Positions 1 to 7,243 of a stretch of DNA of 16,544 bases are shown here, piece by piece. Numbering within the stretch: the first letter of the stretch is position 1; the number at the start of each line of letters is the position of its first letter. Position numbers and translations under genes: made by a program. The DNA is from Methylomonas sp. (GTDB lineage Bacteria; Pseudomonadota; Gammaproteobacteria; Methylococcales; Methylomonadaceae). The notes beneath the pieces were generated by a model. It worked only from the letters and a program-made list of their open reading frames with translations. It was not told the DNA's origin and did not search any database. The stretch lies in NCBI GenBank assembly GCA_026989715.1, contig JALSIU010000206.1, forward strand, positions 1 to 16,544, written 5' to 3'.

Positions 1-1
1 A

Positions 2-217
2 TATTTTAAATGTTTTGGTTTGTCGGCTGATAAATTAAGCATTGCCAATAAAGATGCTATTGTGATGCACCCAGGGCCAATCAATAGAGGCGTTGAAATA
101 GAATCAGCCGTTGCAGATGGTTCGCAATCTGTTATCTTGCAACAAGTCAGTAACGGCATCGCCATTCGTATGGCGGTGATGTCGATGACAATGCAAAATC
201 ATGCAGGAGCGCAATAA
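2..217 (+). CDS. pyrB: Aspartate carbamoyltransferase catalytic chain, C-terminal 71 residues (5' truncated by window edge)
   Basis: The frame is open from base 2 through the left edge, so this is the end of a longer gene and not a small protein starting at the TTG at 20. The visible part contains AIVMHPGPINRGVEI followed by SAVADG and QQVSNGIAIRMAVM, the C-terminal signature of PyrB; the HPGP-NRG segment lines the carbamoyl phosphate/aspartate site. The enzyme condenses carbamoyl phosphate with aspartate in the first committed step of pyrimidine synthesis, in the cytoplasm. The TAA stop shares its last base with the ATG of the next gene (TAATG), which implies translational coupling. That coupling fits the known PyrB-PyrC' complex of pseudomonads and relatives. 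Identity is close to certain; length and regulation cannot be judged from this fragment. Confidence 0.95.
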   Translation, partial: YFKCFGLSADKLSIANKDAIVMHPGPINRGVEIESAVADGSQSVILQQVSNGIAIRMAVMSMTMQNHAGAQ

Positions 218-1491
218 TGCAGATTGAAATAGTGAATGGGCGCATAATTGACCCATCCGAGCAATTTGATCAGCAAGGCTCGCTTTATATTGCTGAGGGT
301 GTCATTGTAGGAAGAGGGCTTGCCCCTGAAGGTTTTCATGCCGATAAAAAAATTGATGCATCGGGGCAGATAGTTTGCCCAGGGTTTGTTGATTTGAGTG
401 CACGTTTACGTGAGCCGGGGGCAACCCATAAAGCCAGTATTCAATCAGAAACCCGTGCCGCCGCCAGTGCTGGTTTTACCGGTTTATGCGTGCCGCCTGA
501 TACCAAGCCTGTGATTGATACGGCGGCGGTGGTCGAGTTGATTAATGACAAGGCGGAGCAATGTGCTTATGGCAATATATACCCTATTGCTGCTTTAACA
601 CGGGGCTTGGCCGGCAAAGAACTGAGTTCGATGTATAGCTTGAAACAGGCAGGTTGTATTGCGGTCAGTCATGCACGCCGTGCGATTGCTGACTTATTGG
701 TGTTACGCCGTGCGATGGAGTATGCGGCAACTCATGATTTATTATTTATTTATTGTCCACAAGAGCAGGCATTGAGTCATCAAGGCTGTGCGCATGAAGG
801 GGCGATGGCGAGCCAATATGGTTTGCCGAGCATACCGGTTGTTGCGGAAACCATTGCTTTATTACAATGTTTAGAGTTAGTGCGGCAAACAGGTTGTCGG
901 GTGCATTTTCAAGGTTTGAGCTGTGCGCGTTCCGTTGATTTAATTGCACAGGCGAAAGCGGATGCTTTGCCCATTAGTGCTGATGTTGCCATGCATCAGT
1001 TGCATTTAATTGATGAGCAGATGCTACCTTACGCCAGTGAGTATCATGTGTTGCCGCCTTTACGAAGTGCTACGGATAGAGCGGCTTTGCTGGCAGGGGT
1101 ACAAGCCGGTACGGTGGATTGTATTTGCAGTGACCATCAGCCACATGATTTGGATGCTAAATTAGGCGCATTCCCGGAAACAGAGCCGGGGATGGCGACA
1201 TTAGAAACGATTTTGCCTTTAATGTTACGTATGGTGACGCAGGGTGATTTGGATATGGCACAAGGCATTGCGCGACTGTCATCTGCGCCGGCTAAGATTT
1301 TAGGCATTCAGGCGGGGTGCTTGGCCGTAGGGCAGAGCGCGGATGTTTGTATCTTTGACCCTAAACAGGCGTGGCAAATTAATGCACAGACATGGCAAAG
1401 CCAGGGGCGCAATACGCCTTTCTGGCAAGAAAATATGCTGGGTAAAGTTACGCATACTATTATGGCCGGTCAGGTGATATTTTCGGCCTGA
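217..1491 (+). CDS. pyrC': Dihydroorotase-like PyrC' subunit of aspartate carbamoyltransferase, probably non-catalytic
   Basis: This 424-residue protein has the class I dihydroorotase fold: an N-terminal composite domain, the LREPG motif at 64-68, SDHQPH at 305-310, and the C-terminal segment with SADVCIFDP. The catalytic set is largely missing. The metal-binding His-x-His before LREPG is Ser61-Ala-Arg63, the HCED-type motif is Tyr179-Cys-Pro-Gln182, and the next ligand His is Gln232 in VHFQGLS. The usual SDDG loop reads SHARR (151-155). In Pseudomonas, the inactive pyrC' product overlapping pyrB is needed to assemble the dodecameric aspartate carbamoyltransferase, and the same gene order is seen here with a one-base overlap. 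I infer a structural role, with an active dihydroorotase encoded elsewhere. A frame with this many ligand changes but no stop looks maintained and not decayed. Confidence 0.93.
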   Translation: MQIEIVNGRIIDPSEQFDQQGSLYIAEGVIVGRGLAPEGFHADKKIDASGQIVCPGFVDLSARLREPGATHKASIQSETRAAASAGFTGLCVPPDTKPVIDTAAVVELINDKAEQCAYGNIYPIAALTRGLAGKELSSMYSLKQAGCIAVSHARRAIADLLVLRRAMEYAATHDLLFIYCPQEQALSHQGCAHEGAMASQYGLPSIPVVAETIALLQCLELVRQTGCRVHFQGLSCARSVDLIAQAKADALPISADVAMHQLHLIDEQMLPYASEYHVLPPLRSATDRAALLAGVQAGTVDCICSDHQPHDLDAKLGAFPETEPGMATLETILPLMLRMVTQGDLDMAQGIARLSSAPAKILGIQAGCLAVGQSADVCIFDPKQAWQINAQTWQSQGRNTPFWQENMLGKVTHTIMAGQVIFSA

Positions 1492-1553
1492 ATGCATTTA
1501 AGATAACGGTTTTCTCCTTCCCTGACAGGGTAATAATTGTTAGTGTGTAGTCT

Positions 1554-1565
1554 TTTGTTAACAAA
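1554..1565. promoter_or_regulatory. 12-bp perfect palindrome upstream of the carbamoyltransferase gene, possible operator
   Basis: TTTGTTAACAAA reads identically on both strands and lies 72 bases before the GTG start at 1638, in the 146-base gap after pyrC'. Nothing shows which protein might bind it, and AT-rich palindromes of this size can arise by chance. The gap also holds a 4-bp hairpin (CCCT-gac-AGGG at 1520-1530) too short to call a terminator. I could not place a convincing -35/-10 pair in the gap. Confidence 0.25.
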
Positions 1566-1637
1566 CAAAAATATATAAGGGGCTGTGCTGCTTGAGCCAT
1601 TATGCGAATTTAAATAAACTAAAAAAGGCCATAAAAA

Positions 1638-3338
1638 GTGATTGTTTTAGGGATAAATGGCAGTAGTCATCATAATACCGGTGCGGCTATCGTGCGAGAT
1701 GGTGAGTTATTGGCCGCGGTAGAAGAAGAGCGTTTTTCACGCATAAAAATAGATAATGCTTATCCGAAACAGGCGATACAAGCGGTTTTAGAACTTGCCG
1801 GCGTTTCTTTTGATGAGGTGGATTATCTTGCGCTGGCTAATTTGGCGCGTTATGAACAAACCCCTTATACGGATGCGTTTTATCAGCAAATAGCTCATTT
1901 AGCTAAACATGATGCGGCTTTGTTTAAATATTTTTGGAAACATCAGTTTGATCGCTATTGGCGGCGATTACGCGGCCGCAACAAAAAAATACCTCATGCC
2001 GGTTTGGCGCAAAAACCAAGCGATACCGTAGAGCACCATTTGGCACATGCGGCTTCGGCTTATTTTCCGTCGCCTTTTGTACACGAGCGGGTGGCGGTTA
2101 TCACGTTAGATGGTGCGGGTGACTTTTCTTGGGCGGCCATTTTTTTAGGAGAGCAGGGTAAGTTGACTCCGATTGCGCATTACCCGTATGTGAACAGCAT
2201 TGGTTTGTTGTATACCGCCATTACGATTTATTTGGGCTTTAAGCCTAGCAGACATGAAGGCAAAGTATTGGGGCTGGCCGCTTATGGTAATCCGGAGCCT
2301 TTATTGAGTCGATTATTGGCTCATACTCAGCCCCATAATTGGACGCAGTTGTTGCATGCTAAATTGGCACGTATTACTTTGAATTTTCATCGTGAGTTAG
2401 GGCAGGCAGGAGTAGCTGAACTATGCAAAGGTTTATCAAAAGAGGATATTGCAGCAGGCATACAAGCTTATACAGAGCAGGTGATTTGCCATTGGATACA
2501 GGCGCAAGTGAGACAATTGCAAGTCAGTCAGTTGGCCTTAGCCGGTGGTGTTTTTGCGAATGTGAAATTGAATCAGCGGATTTTAGCCTTACCTGAAGTG
2601 GATAATATTTATGTTCACCCTAATATGGGTGATGGCGGACTGGCAACCGGTGCGGCTTTTGAGGTGGCGGCTCGCCATGCCGAGCTTAACCCCATGTTTA
2701 ATGAGCAAGTGTATTTGGGCACGGAAATTAATCGCCATAATGCGTTGCAGGCTTTACATGCGCGGGGTATAGCATATTCAGAGCCTCAAGATTTACCTGC
2801 ACAAGTGGCTAAATTGCTCGCAGCCGGAAAAGTGGTGGCGCGTGCGGATGGTAAAATGGAGTATGGTCCGCGTGCATTAGGGAACCGTAGTGTGATGGCG
2901 GCGGCAAATGATAAGAGCATTAACCAGTGGTTGAATCAGCAATTTGCACGTACGGAGTTTATGCCTTTTGCGCCTGTTATTTTAGCCTCTGCGGCGCAAG
3001 CCTATTTTCCGGATTGGCAAGCAACGCATATTGCGGCACAGTTTATGACGCTGACTTATAAAGCCTCCGCGTTGGCACAGCGCAATATTCCGGCTGCCAT
3101 ACATATTGATGGGACGGCGCGACCACAAGTTTTGCAAAGAGAGCAGAATGCAAAGTATTTTGATATTATTTTTGCCTATGGGGAGCTAACCGGCATTCCT
3201 AGCCTTATCAATACCAGCTTTAATATGCATGAGGAGCCAATTGTTAGAACGGCGGATGAGGCCATTAGTGCCTTTATGAATGCAGGTTTAGATGCCCTGA
3301 TATTAGGGCCTTTTTTAGTGCTGAGAGCTGAAAAATAA
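1638..3338 (+). CDS. NodU/CmcH-family O-carbamoyltransferase
   Basis: The 566-residue product is full length for the family that moves a carbamoyl group from carbamoyl phosphate, via a carbamoyl-adenylate, to a hydroxyl on a sugar, antibiotic or other small molecule (NodU, CmcH, TobZ). The N-terminal Kae1-like domain starts with MIVLGINGSSHHNTGAA and carries the metal-binding cluster EHHLAHAASAYF (His133, His134, His137), LDGAGDFSW (157-165), KPSRHEGKVLGLAAYG (202-217) and HPNMGDGG (327-334). The C-terminal YrdC-like domain has KMEYGPRALGNRS (406-418) and INTSFNMHEEPIV (524-536). The start is GTG with AAGG at 1625-1628 as a weak ribosome binding site; it opens directly on the conserved N-terminus. 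The next gene follows 18 bases after the stop, suggesting one transcript. No nod, antibiotic or glycosyltransferase genes are nearby, so the acceptor is unknown. Confidence 0.93.
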   Translation: MIVLGINGSSHHNTGAAIVRDGELLAAVEEERFSRIKIDNAYPKQAIQAVLELAGVSFDEVDYLALANLARYEQTPYTDAFYQQIAHLAKHDAALFKYFWKHQFDRYWRRLRGRNKKIPHAGLAQKPSDTVEHHLAHAASAYFPSPFVHERVAVITLDGAGDFSWAAIFLGEQGKLTPIAHYPYVNSIGLLYTAITIYLGFKPSRHEGKVLGLAAYGNPEPLLSRLLAHTQPHNWTQLLHAKLARITLNFHRELGQAGVAELCKGLSKEDIAAGIQAYTEQVICHWIQAQVRQLQVSQLALAGGVFANVKLNQRILALPEVDNIYVHPNMGDGGLATGAAFEVAARHAELNPMFNEQVYLGTEINRHNALQALHARGIAYSEPQDLPAQVAKLLAAGKVVARADGKMEYGPRALGNRSVMAAANDKSINQWLNQQFARTEFMPFAPVILASAAQAYFPDWQATHIAAQFMTLTYKASALAQRNIPAAIHIDGTARPQVLQREQNAKYFDIIFAYGELTGIPSLINTSFNMHEEPIVRTADEAISAFMNAGLDALILGPFLVLRAEK

Positions 3339-3356
3339 AAAATAAGGAGAAACGAT

Positions 3357-3671
3357 ATGTTGTGGAAAATCAGTATTAGAGCGCTGTTAAGTTTAGCGGC
3401 TTTTAGTCTGGCGGCTTGTTCAGATGACTATACTCCAAAAGCCAATGCGACCGGGAAGCGTATTTATTTGGAAGCGTGTGCAACATGTCATGCTGCCGAG
3501 CCGGGAACAACAGACATGTATTGGACGATTGATGTTAAAAATGCAAATGCAACGTATGTTGCACATAAAGTGCATACCGGTAGCTTAACTATGCCGAGTT
3601 TCCCTAATATCAAGGGGGCTAAAATGCGTCAGTTAGGTGAATTTGTACTCAGCCACAGCCTTAGAAAATAG
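3357..3671 (+). CDS. Small monoheme cytochrome c, predicted lipoprotein
   Basis: The 104-residue protein begins with a hydrophobic signal ending in SLAAC; Cys21 in LAA-C fits a lipobox, so the mature protein is probably lipid-anchored on the periplasmic side of a membrane. Heme attachment is CATCH (41-45), and Met79 in TMPSFPNI is the likely distal heme ligand, as in class I cytochromes c. It therefore probably carries electrons in the periplasm, but its partners cannot be named. AAGGAG at 3344-3349, seven bases before the ATG, is a strong ribosome binding site. It lies 18 bases after the carbamoyltransferase and 8 bases before the LOG gene, so the three are probably one operon. The cytochrome class is well supported; membrane and redox partner are inference. 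Confidence 0.9.
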   Translation: MLWKISIRALLSLAAFSLAACSDDYTPKANATGKRIYLEACATCHAAEPGTTDMYWTIDVKNANATYVAHKVHTGSLTMPSFPNIKGAKMRQLGEFVLSHSLRK

Positions 3672-3679
3672 GAACGACA

Positions 3680-4405
3680 ATGAATTATTGCGCCAATATA
3701 CATCATGATTCTGCTAGCATTATCGACGATATGAAAGGCGATCAATCTTGGCGTATTTTTCGGATTATTAGTGAATTTACGGAAGGTTTTGATCGTTTAT
3801 CCGGTATTTGTGATGGTATTTCCATCTTTGGCTCTGCACGTTTAAAGTCGAGTAACCCTTATTATTTAAAAACCATTGAAATTGCCAAGTTATTGGCAGA
3901 GCATGATTTTACGATTATTACCGGCGGTGGCCCAGGTGTAATGGAAGCGGCCAATAAAGGGGCTTCTTTAAAAAATAAAACCACAGTCGGGCTTAATATT
4001 GAGTTGCCACAAGAGCAAGAGCCTAATCCTTACCAAAGCGTATCATTAGATTTTCGTTATTTTTTTGTGCGCAAGGTCATGTTTGTCCGCTACTCCATTG
4101 GCTATGTAGGTATGCCGGGGGGCTTTGGTACATTAGATGAATTTTTTGAGTCTTTAACCTTAATGCAAACGCATAAAATATATCCGATGCCTTTGATTTT
4201 GTTTGGCAGTGAATTTTGGGGCGGTTTGCTTGAATGGATTCAGACCACCTTAGTACAGTATGAAGTTATTTCGGTAGAGGATTTGGACTATATTAAAATA
4301 ACGGATGATCCGCAAGAAGTGCTGAGTATTATGTTGGAACACCGAGCCTGGAAACAGGAACAACGCTTAAAAGGACAGAAACATAATGATGAACTGGCCA
4401 TTTAA
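3680..4405 (+). CDS. LOG-family (TIGR00730) nucleotide 5'-monophosphate phosphoribohydrolase
   Basis: The 241-residue Rossmann-fold protein has the LOG landmarks: IFGSAR (49-54), TGGGPGVMEAANKGA (81-95), the FVRKVMF stretch with conserved Arg and Lys (129-135), and PGGFGTLDE (146-154). Members remove the base from nucleoside 5'-monophosphates, releasing ribose 5-phosphate. Plant LOG enzymes act on cytokinin nucleotides, and bacterial PpnN acts on purine and pyrimidine nucleotides in metabolic control. The length matches short bacterial LOG proteins and lacks the extra domains of E. coli PpnN. The ribosome binding site AGGAA (3670-3674) overlaps the stop of the cytochrome gene, suggesting coupled expression. 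The exact substrate is not predictable, and old 'lysine decarboxylase' labels for this family are wrong. Confidence 0.92.
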   Translation: MNYCANIHHDSASIIDDMKGDQSWRIFRIISEFTEGFDRLSGICDGISIFGSARLKSSNPYYLKTIEIAKLLAEHDFTIITGGGPGVMEAANKGASLKNKTTVGLNIELPQEQEPNPYQSVSLDFRYFFVRKVMFVRYSIGYVGMPGGFGTLDEFFESLTLMQTHKIYPMPLILFGSEFWGGLLEWIQTTLVQYEVISVEDLDYIKITDDPQEVLSIMLEHRAWKQEQRLKGQKHNDELAI

Positions 4406-4446
4406 TTTTTAGCGATAGGTTTTGATATAGGGTGGTGGAGTGATTA

Positions 4447-4476
4447 TTGTTATAATATTTTTATATCCCATATAAT
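4447..4476 (+). promoter_or_regulatory. Candidate sigma-70 promoter upstream of the UPF0182 gene
   Basis: TTGTTA (4447-4452) and a perfect TATAAT (4471-4476) are separated by 18 bases in the 86-base gap before the UPF0182 gene. The predicted transcript would start around 4483, inside or just before the AAGAGG ribosome binding site at 4481-4486, which is unusually close. A second TATAAT at 4451-4456 has no -35 at a proper distance. The region is very AT-rich, so chance matches are likely. Confidence 0.3.
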
Positions 4477-4491
4477 TTTTAAGAGGCTTTC

Positions 4492-7119
4492 ATGCGGAAC
4501 TGGAAATTGCTACCCGTTTTAATAGGACTGACGCTACTTGCTGTTCTTTGCTATATTCTATTTTATTTTGTCTTTGTCGATTTCCTAGTCGATTTATGGT
4601 GGTTTCGCTCGCTTAATTTTGAAGGCTATTTCTGGCTCAGAATGTTGTATCGCTTTATTTTTTCAGGCGGTGTAACCCTTATCTTCTTTGCTATTTTCTT
4701 TTTCCATTTTTGGATTGCATCGCGCTATTTAGGCCTCAATCCGCCTGATGAAATATTGGTCAGTGCTGATAAAAGACAGCATTTTCAAACGTTTGCCGAT
4801 ATTTTTATGCACGGCTCCGTTAAGATTTATACGCCTGTTTCACTGGTATTAGCCATTATTATTGCCAGCCCTTTTTATCATCAATGGGAAGCGGCCTTAT
4901 TATTCTTTTTTGGTAGTTCGGCGGGCATTACCGAACCCGTTTATGGGCAGGATGTCAGCTTTTATATGTTTTCCTACCCAATTTATATGCTGATTCAGCA
5001 AGAGTTGCTTTATACCTCGATTATTTTATTGCTTCTTGTGACGGTGTTATATTGGTTAGAACATATTTTTGTCCCTAATCAAAACCAAGAATACCCATTA
5101 GGTGCCAAAATACATTTGGCGACATTATTAGGCTTTGTGGTTCTCTTTATTATTTGGGGACTTTTTCTTGATCGTTTTTCACTGCTCTATGTTGATTCGC
5201 ATGAGCCGGTCTTTTTTGGTCCGGGCTTTGTCGAATTACGTTATCAGTTGCCTTTAATTTGGATTAGTATCATTTCTATCATAACCTTGTTTGTTTCGGT
5301 TGTGATTTATATTTTTTCAAAAGAGCACCGTACGACAACGCCTATTTATATTGCCATTGCCGGTTTTCTTATGGCAGTGGGCTTACAAAATGTAGCGTTT
5401 ATTCCTAGTTTAATCAATACGTTTATTGTACAGCCGAACCCTGTTTTAACAGAAGGGCGGTTTATGGGAAATAATATTAAGGCGACATTGGATGCTTATG
5501 ATTTAGATAATATTAAAACCATTGAATATAAGATTAATTTAGATGCCACTCAAGATATTGTAGAGTGGGGTAGCAAACGCCATTTTGAAAATATCCCCGT
5601 TTGGGATAGAGGTTTTTTGATTGATGGTTATCAAGAATTACAAGGTATTCGCCCTTATTATAGTTTTCACAGTGTCGATGAAGACCGTTATTATTTAAAT
5701 GACCATATTCAGCAAGTTAATTTAGCGGCGCGTGAACTGAATACGGATAAACTTCCCTTTGAAGCAAAGACTTGGGAAAATAAACATTTACGCTATACCA
5801 ATGGCTATGGTGCTGTGATTACGCCTGCTGCGCAAGATGCGGGTAATCCTATTTTATGGTATTTGCGTGATTTGAATATGTCGTCAAATGTTGGTTTTTC
5901 GGTTAAAAAACCTGACATATATTATGGTCAAGAGCGATATAGTTATGCCATTGTCCCTAATGATTTAAAAGTTATGGGCTTATCAGGCTCGGAGCATGAT
6001 ACTTATACAGGCAAGGGTGGCATACCGTTTCCATCATTCTTTAGAAAATTATTGTTTTCTTTTTATTTTGGTGATGAAAAGATATTTTTCTCATCGAATA
6101 TTTCCAAAAATAGTAAATTATTAATAAGACGTAATATTGTTGATAGAATCAAGCATATTACGCCTTTCCTACATTTAGACAAAGACCCTTATCTCGTTGT
6201 CACAAAAGAGCGTTTCTATTGGATTCAAGATGCGTATACTCTATCGGATAAGTATCCTGTTTCGCGCTTTGCGAGTGATCAATTTTTATCGGGTACACAA
6301 AAATTTAATTATATTCGTAATGCCGTCAAAATTGTTGTCGATGCTTATGATGGGACGGTAAAGTATTATATTGCCGATGATAAAGACCCTATTATTAATG
6401 CCTTTAAATCTGCTTACCCTGGGGTGTTTCATGCACTTAATAAAATGCCGCGTCAATTGCGTGAGCATTTGCGTTATCCACGTGAACTCTATTATATGCA
6501 AATGCAATTATATGCAAAATACCACCAAACTCAGCCTGAATTATTTTATGAGCAGGCGGAAACATGGCAGTTTGCTAAAGTAAATAAAGAATTTATTATG
6601 CCTTACTATCAAACGATGGATTTTGGTCATTGTGATGATAGAGAAGAATTTGTCATGATTAACCCAATGACCCCCATTAATCGTAGTAATTTAAGCATGA
6701 TTGGTTTAGCGGGTACCTTAGATACAGAGAGCTGTGAACGAGGTAGTTACAAGCCTTATGTTATCATTTATAAATTTGCTAAAGATGTACAAGTGAATGG
6801 CCCTGCGCAAGTTGAAGCCTTAATTGACCAAAATCCTGAAATTTCAGAACAGTTCACTTTATGGGATCAACATGGCTCTAATGTTGCGAAAGGGCGTATG
6901 GTCATTTTACCGATGGGCAAGCATTCCGTTTTATATGTCCAGCCGATTTATATGATTTCGACAAAAACCAAAATACCTGAATTAACGCGGGTTATCGTCT
7001 CAATTGGCAACCAAGTGGTTATGGATACGACTTTATGGTCTGCGTTTAAGAAATTAAAAGAGAAATTTATCAAAGGTGCAAAAGATGCTCAGGGAACAGG
7101 GACTTCCGTGCAACAGTAA
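4492..7119 (+). CDS. UPF0182 (COG1615) family large membrane protein
   Basis: The 875-residue protein has about seven predicted membrane segments near residues 7-29, 53-77, 111-131, 170-190, 205-226, 252-276 and 284-304, followed by a soluble region of about 570 residues. Family landmarks are YGQDVSFYMFSYPIY (151-165), the QPNPVLTE...NNIKATLDAYDLD segment (315-337), NPILWYLRDLN with a following PDIYYGQERYSYAIV, and DPYLVVTKERFYWIQDAYTLSDKYP. UPF0182 has no established function. From memory it is best known from actinobacteria, cyanobacteria and some anaerobes, so its presence here may reflect transfer. The ATG has AAGAGG (4481-4486) five bases upstream. It is probably its own transcription unit, since 86 bases separate it from the LOG gene. 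Family assignment is firm; the role is unknown. Confidence 0.9.
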   Translation: MRNWKLLPVLIGLTLLAVLCYILFYFVFVDFLVDLWWFRSLNFEGYFWLRMLYRFIFSGGVTLIFFAIFFFHFWIASRYLGLNPPDEILVSADKRQHFQTFADIFMHGSVKIYTPVSLVLAIIIASPFYHQWEAALLFFFGSSAGITEPVYGQDVSFYMFSYPIYMLIQQELLYTSIILLLLVTVLYWLEHIFVPNQNQEYPLGAKIHLATLLGFVVLFIIWGLFLDRFSLLYVDSHEPVFFGPGFVELRYQLPLIWISIISIITLFVSVVIYIFSKEHRTTTPIYIAIAGFLMAVGLQNVAFIPSLINTFIVQPNPVLTEGRFMGNNIKATLDAYDLDNIKTIEYKINLDATQDIVEWGSKRHFENIPVWDRGFLIDGYQELQGIRPYYSFHSVDEDRYYLNDHIQQVNLAARELNTDKLPFEAKTWENKHLRYTNGYGAVITPAAQDAGNPILWYLRDLNMSSNVGFSVKKPDIYYGQERYSYAIVPNDLKVMGLSGSEHDTYTGKGGIPFPSFFRKLLFSFYFGDEKIFFSSNISKNSKLLIRRNIVDRIKHITPFLHLDKDPYLVVTKERFYWIQDAYTLSDKYPVSRFASDQFLSGTQKFNYIRNAVKIVVDAYDGTVKYYIADDKDPIINAFKSAYPGVFHALNKMPRQLREHLRYPRELYYMQMQLYAKYHQTQPELFYEQAETWQFAKVNKEFIMPYYQTMDFGHCDDREEFVMINPMTPINRSNLSMIGLAGTLDTESCERGSYKPYVIIYKFAKDVQVNGPAQVEALIDQNPEISEQFTLWDQHGSNVAKGRMVILPMGKHSVLYVQPIYMISTKTKIPELTRVIVSIGNQVVMDTTLWSAFKKLKEKFIKGAKDAQGTGTSVQQ

Positions 7120-7243
7120 GGTGATTTTTGTAATGCAGTCGGTATGCTGTTAAGGTTGATGATAGGTCTTAATAAGATGCATGATTAAAATCAGTCCTTA
7201 ATGTAACGCTTTGTGCTTTGCAGTCTTATGTGAGGGGAAAGTG

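Noticed and set aside
20..217. Small protein starting at TTG 20
   Set aside because: The frame stays open to base 2 and the residues are the PyrB C-terminus, so it is a truncated gene, not a small one.
746..949. Minus-strand open frame inside pyrC'
   Set aside because: It lies opposite a well-supported gene and its translation has no recognisable features; the same applies to minus-strand frames at 1300-1497, 6286-6507, 7922-8218, 8629-8817, 9033-9293, 12396-12746, 12807-13127, 14003-14335, 15155-15349 and 15692-15991.
1520..1530. CCCT-gac-AGGG hairpin after pyrC' as a terminator
   Set aside because: The stem is only four base pairs and no T-run follows.
7211..7243. TTG start 11 codons upstream in the cyclase-like gene
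   Set aside because: GAGGGG at 7232-7237 is correctly placed for the ATG at 7244 and would lie inside the longer version; the added residues show no feature.
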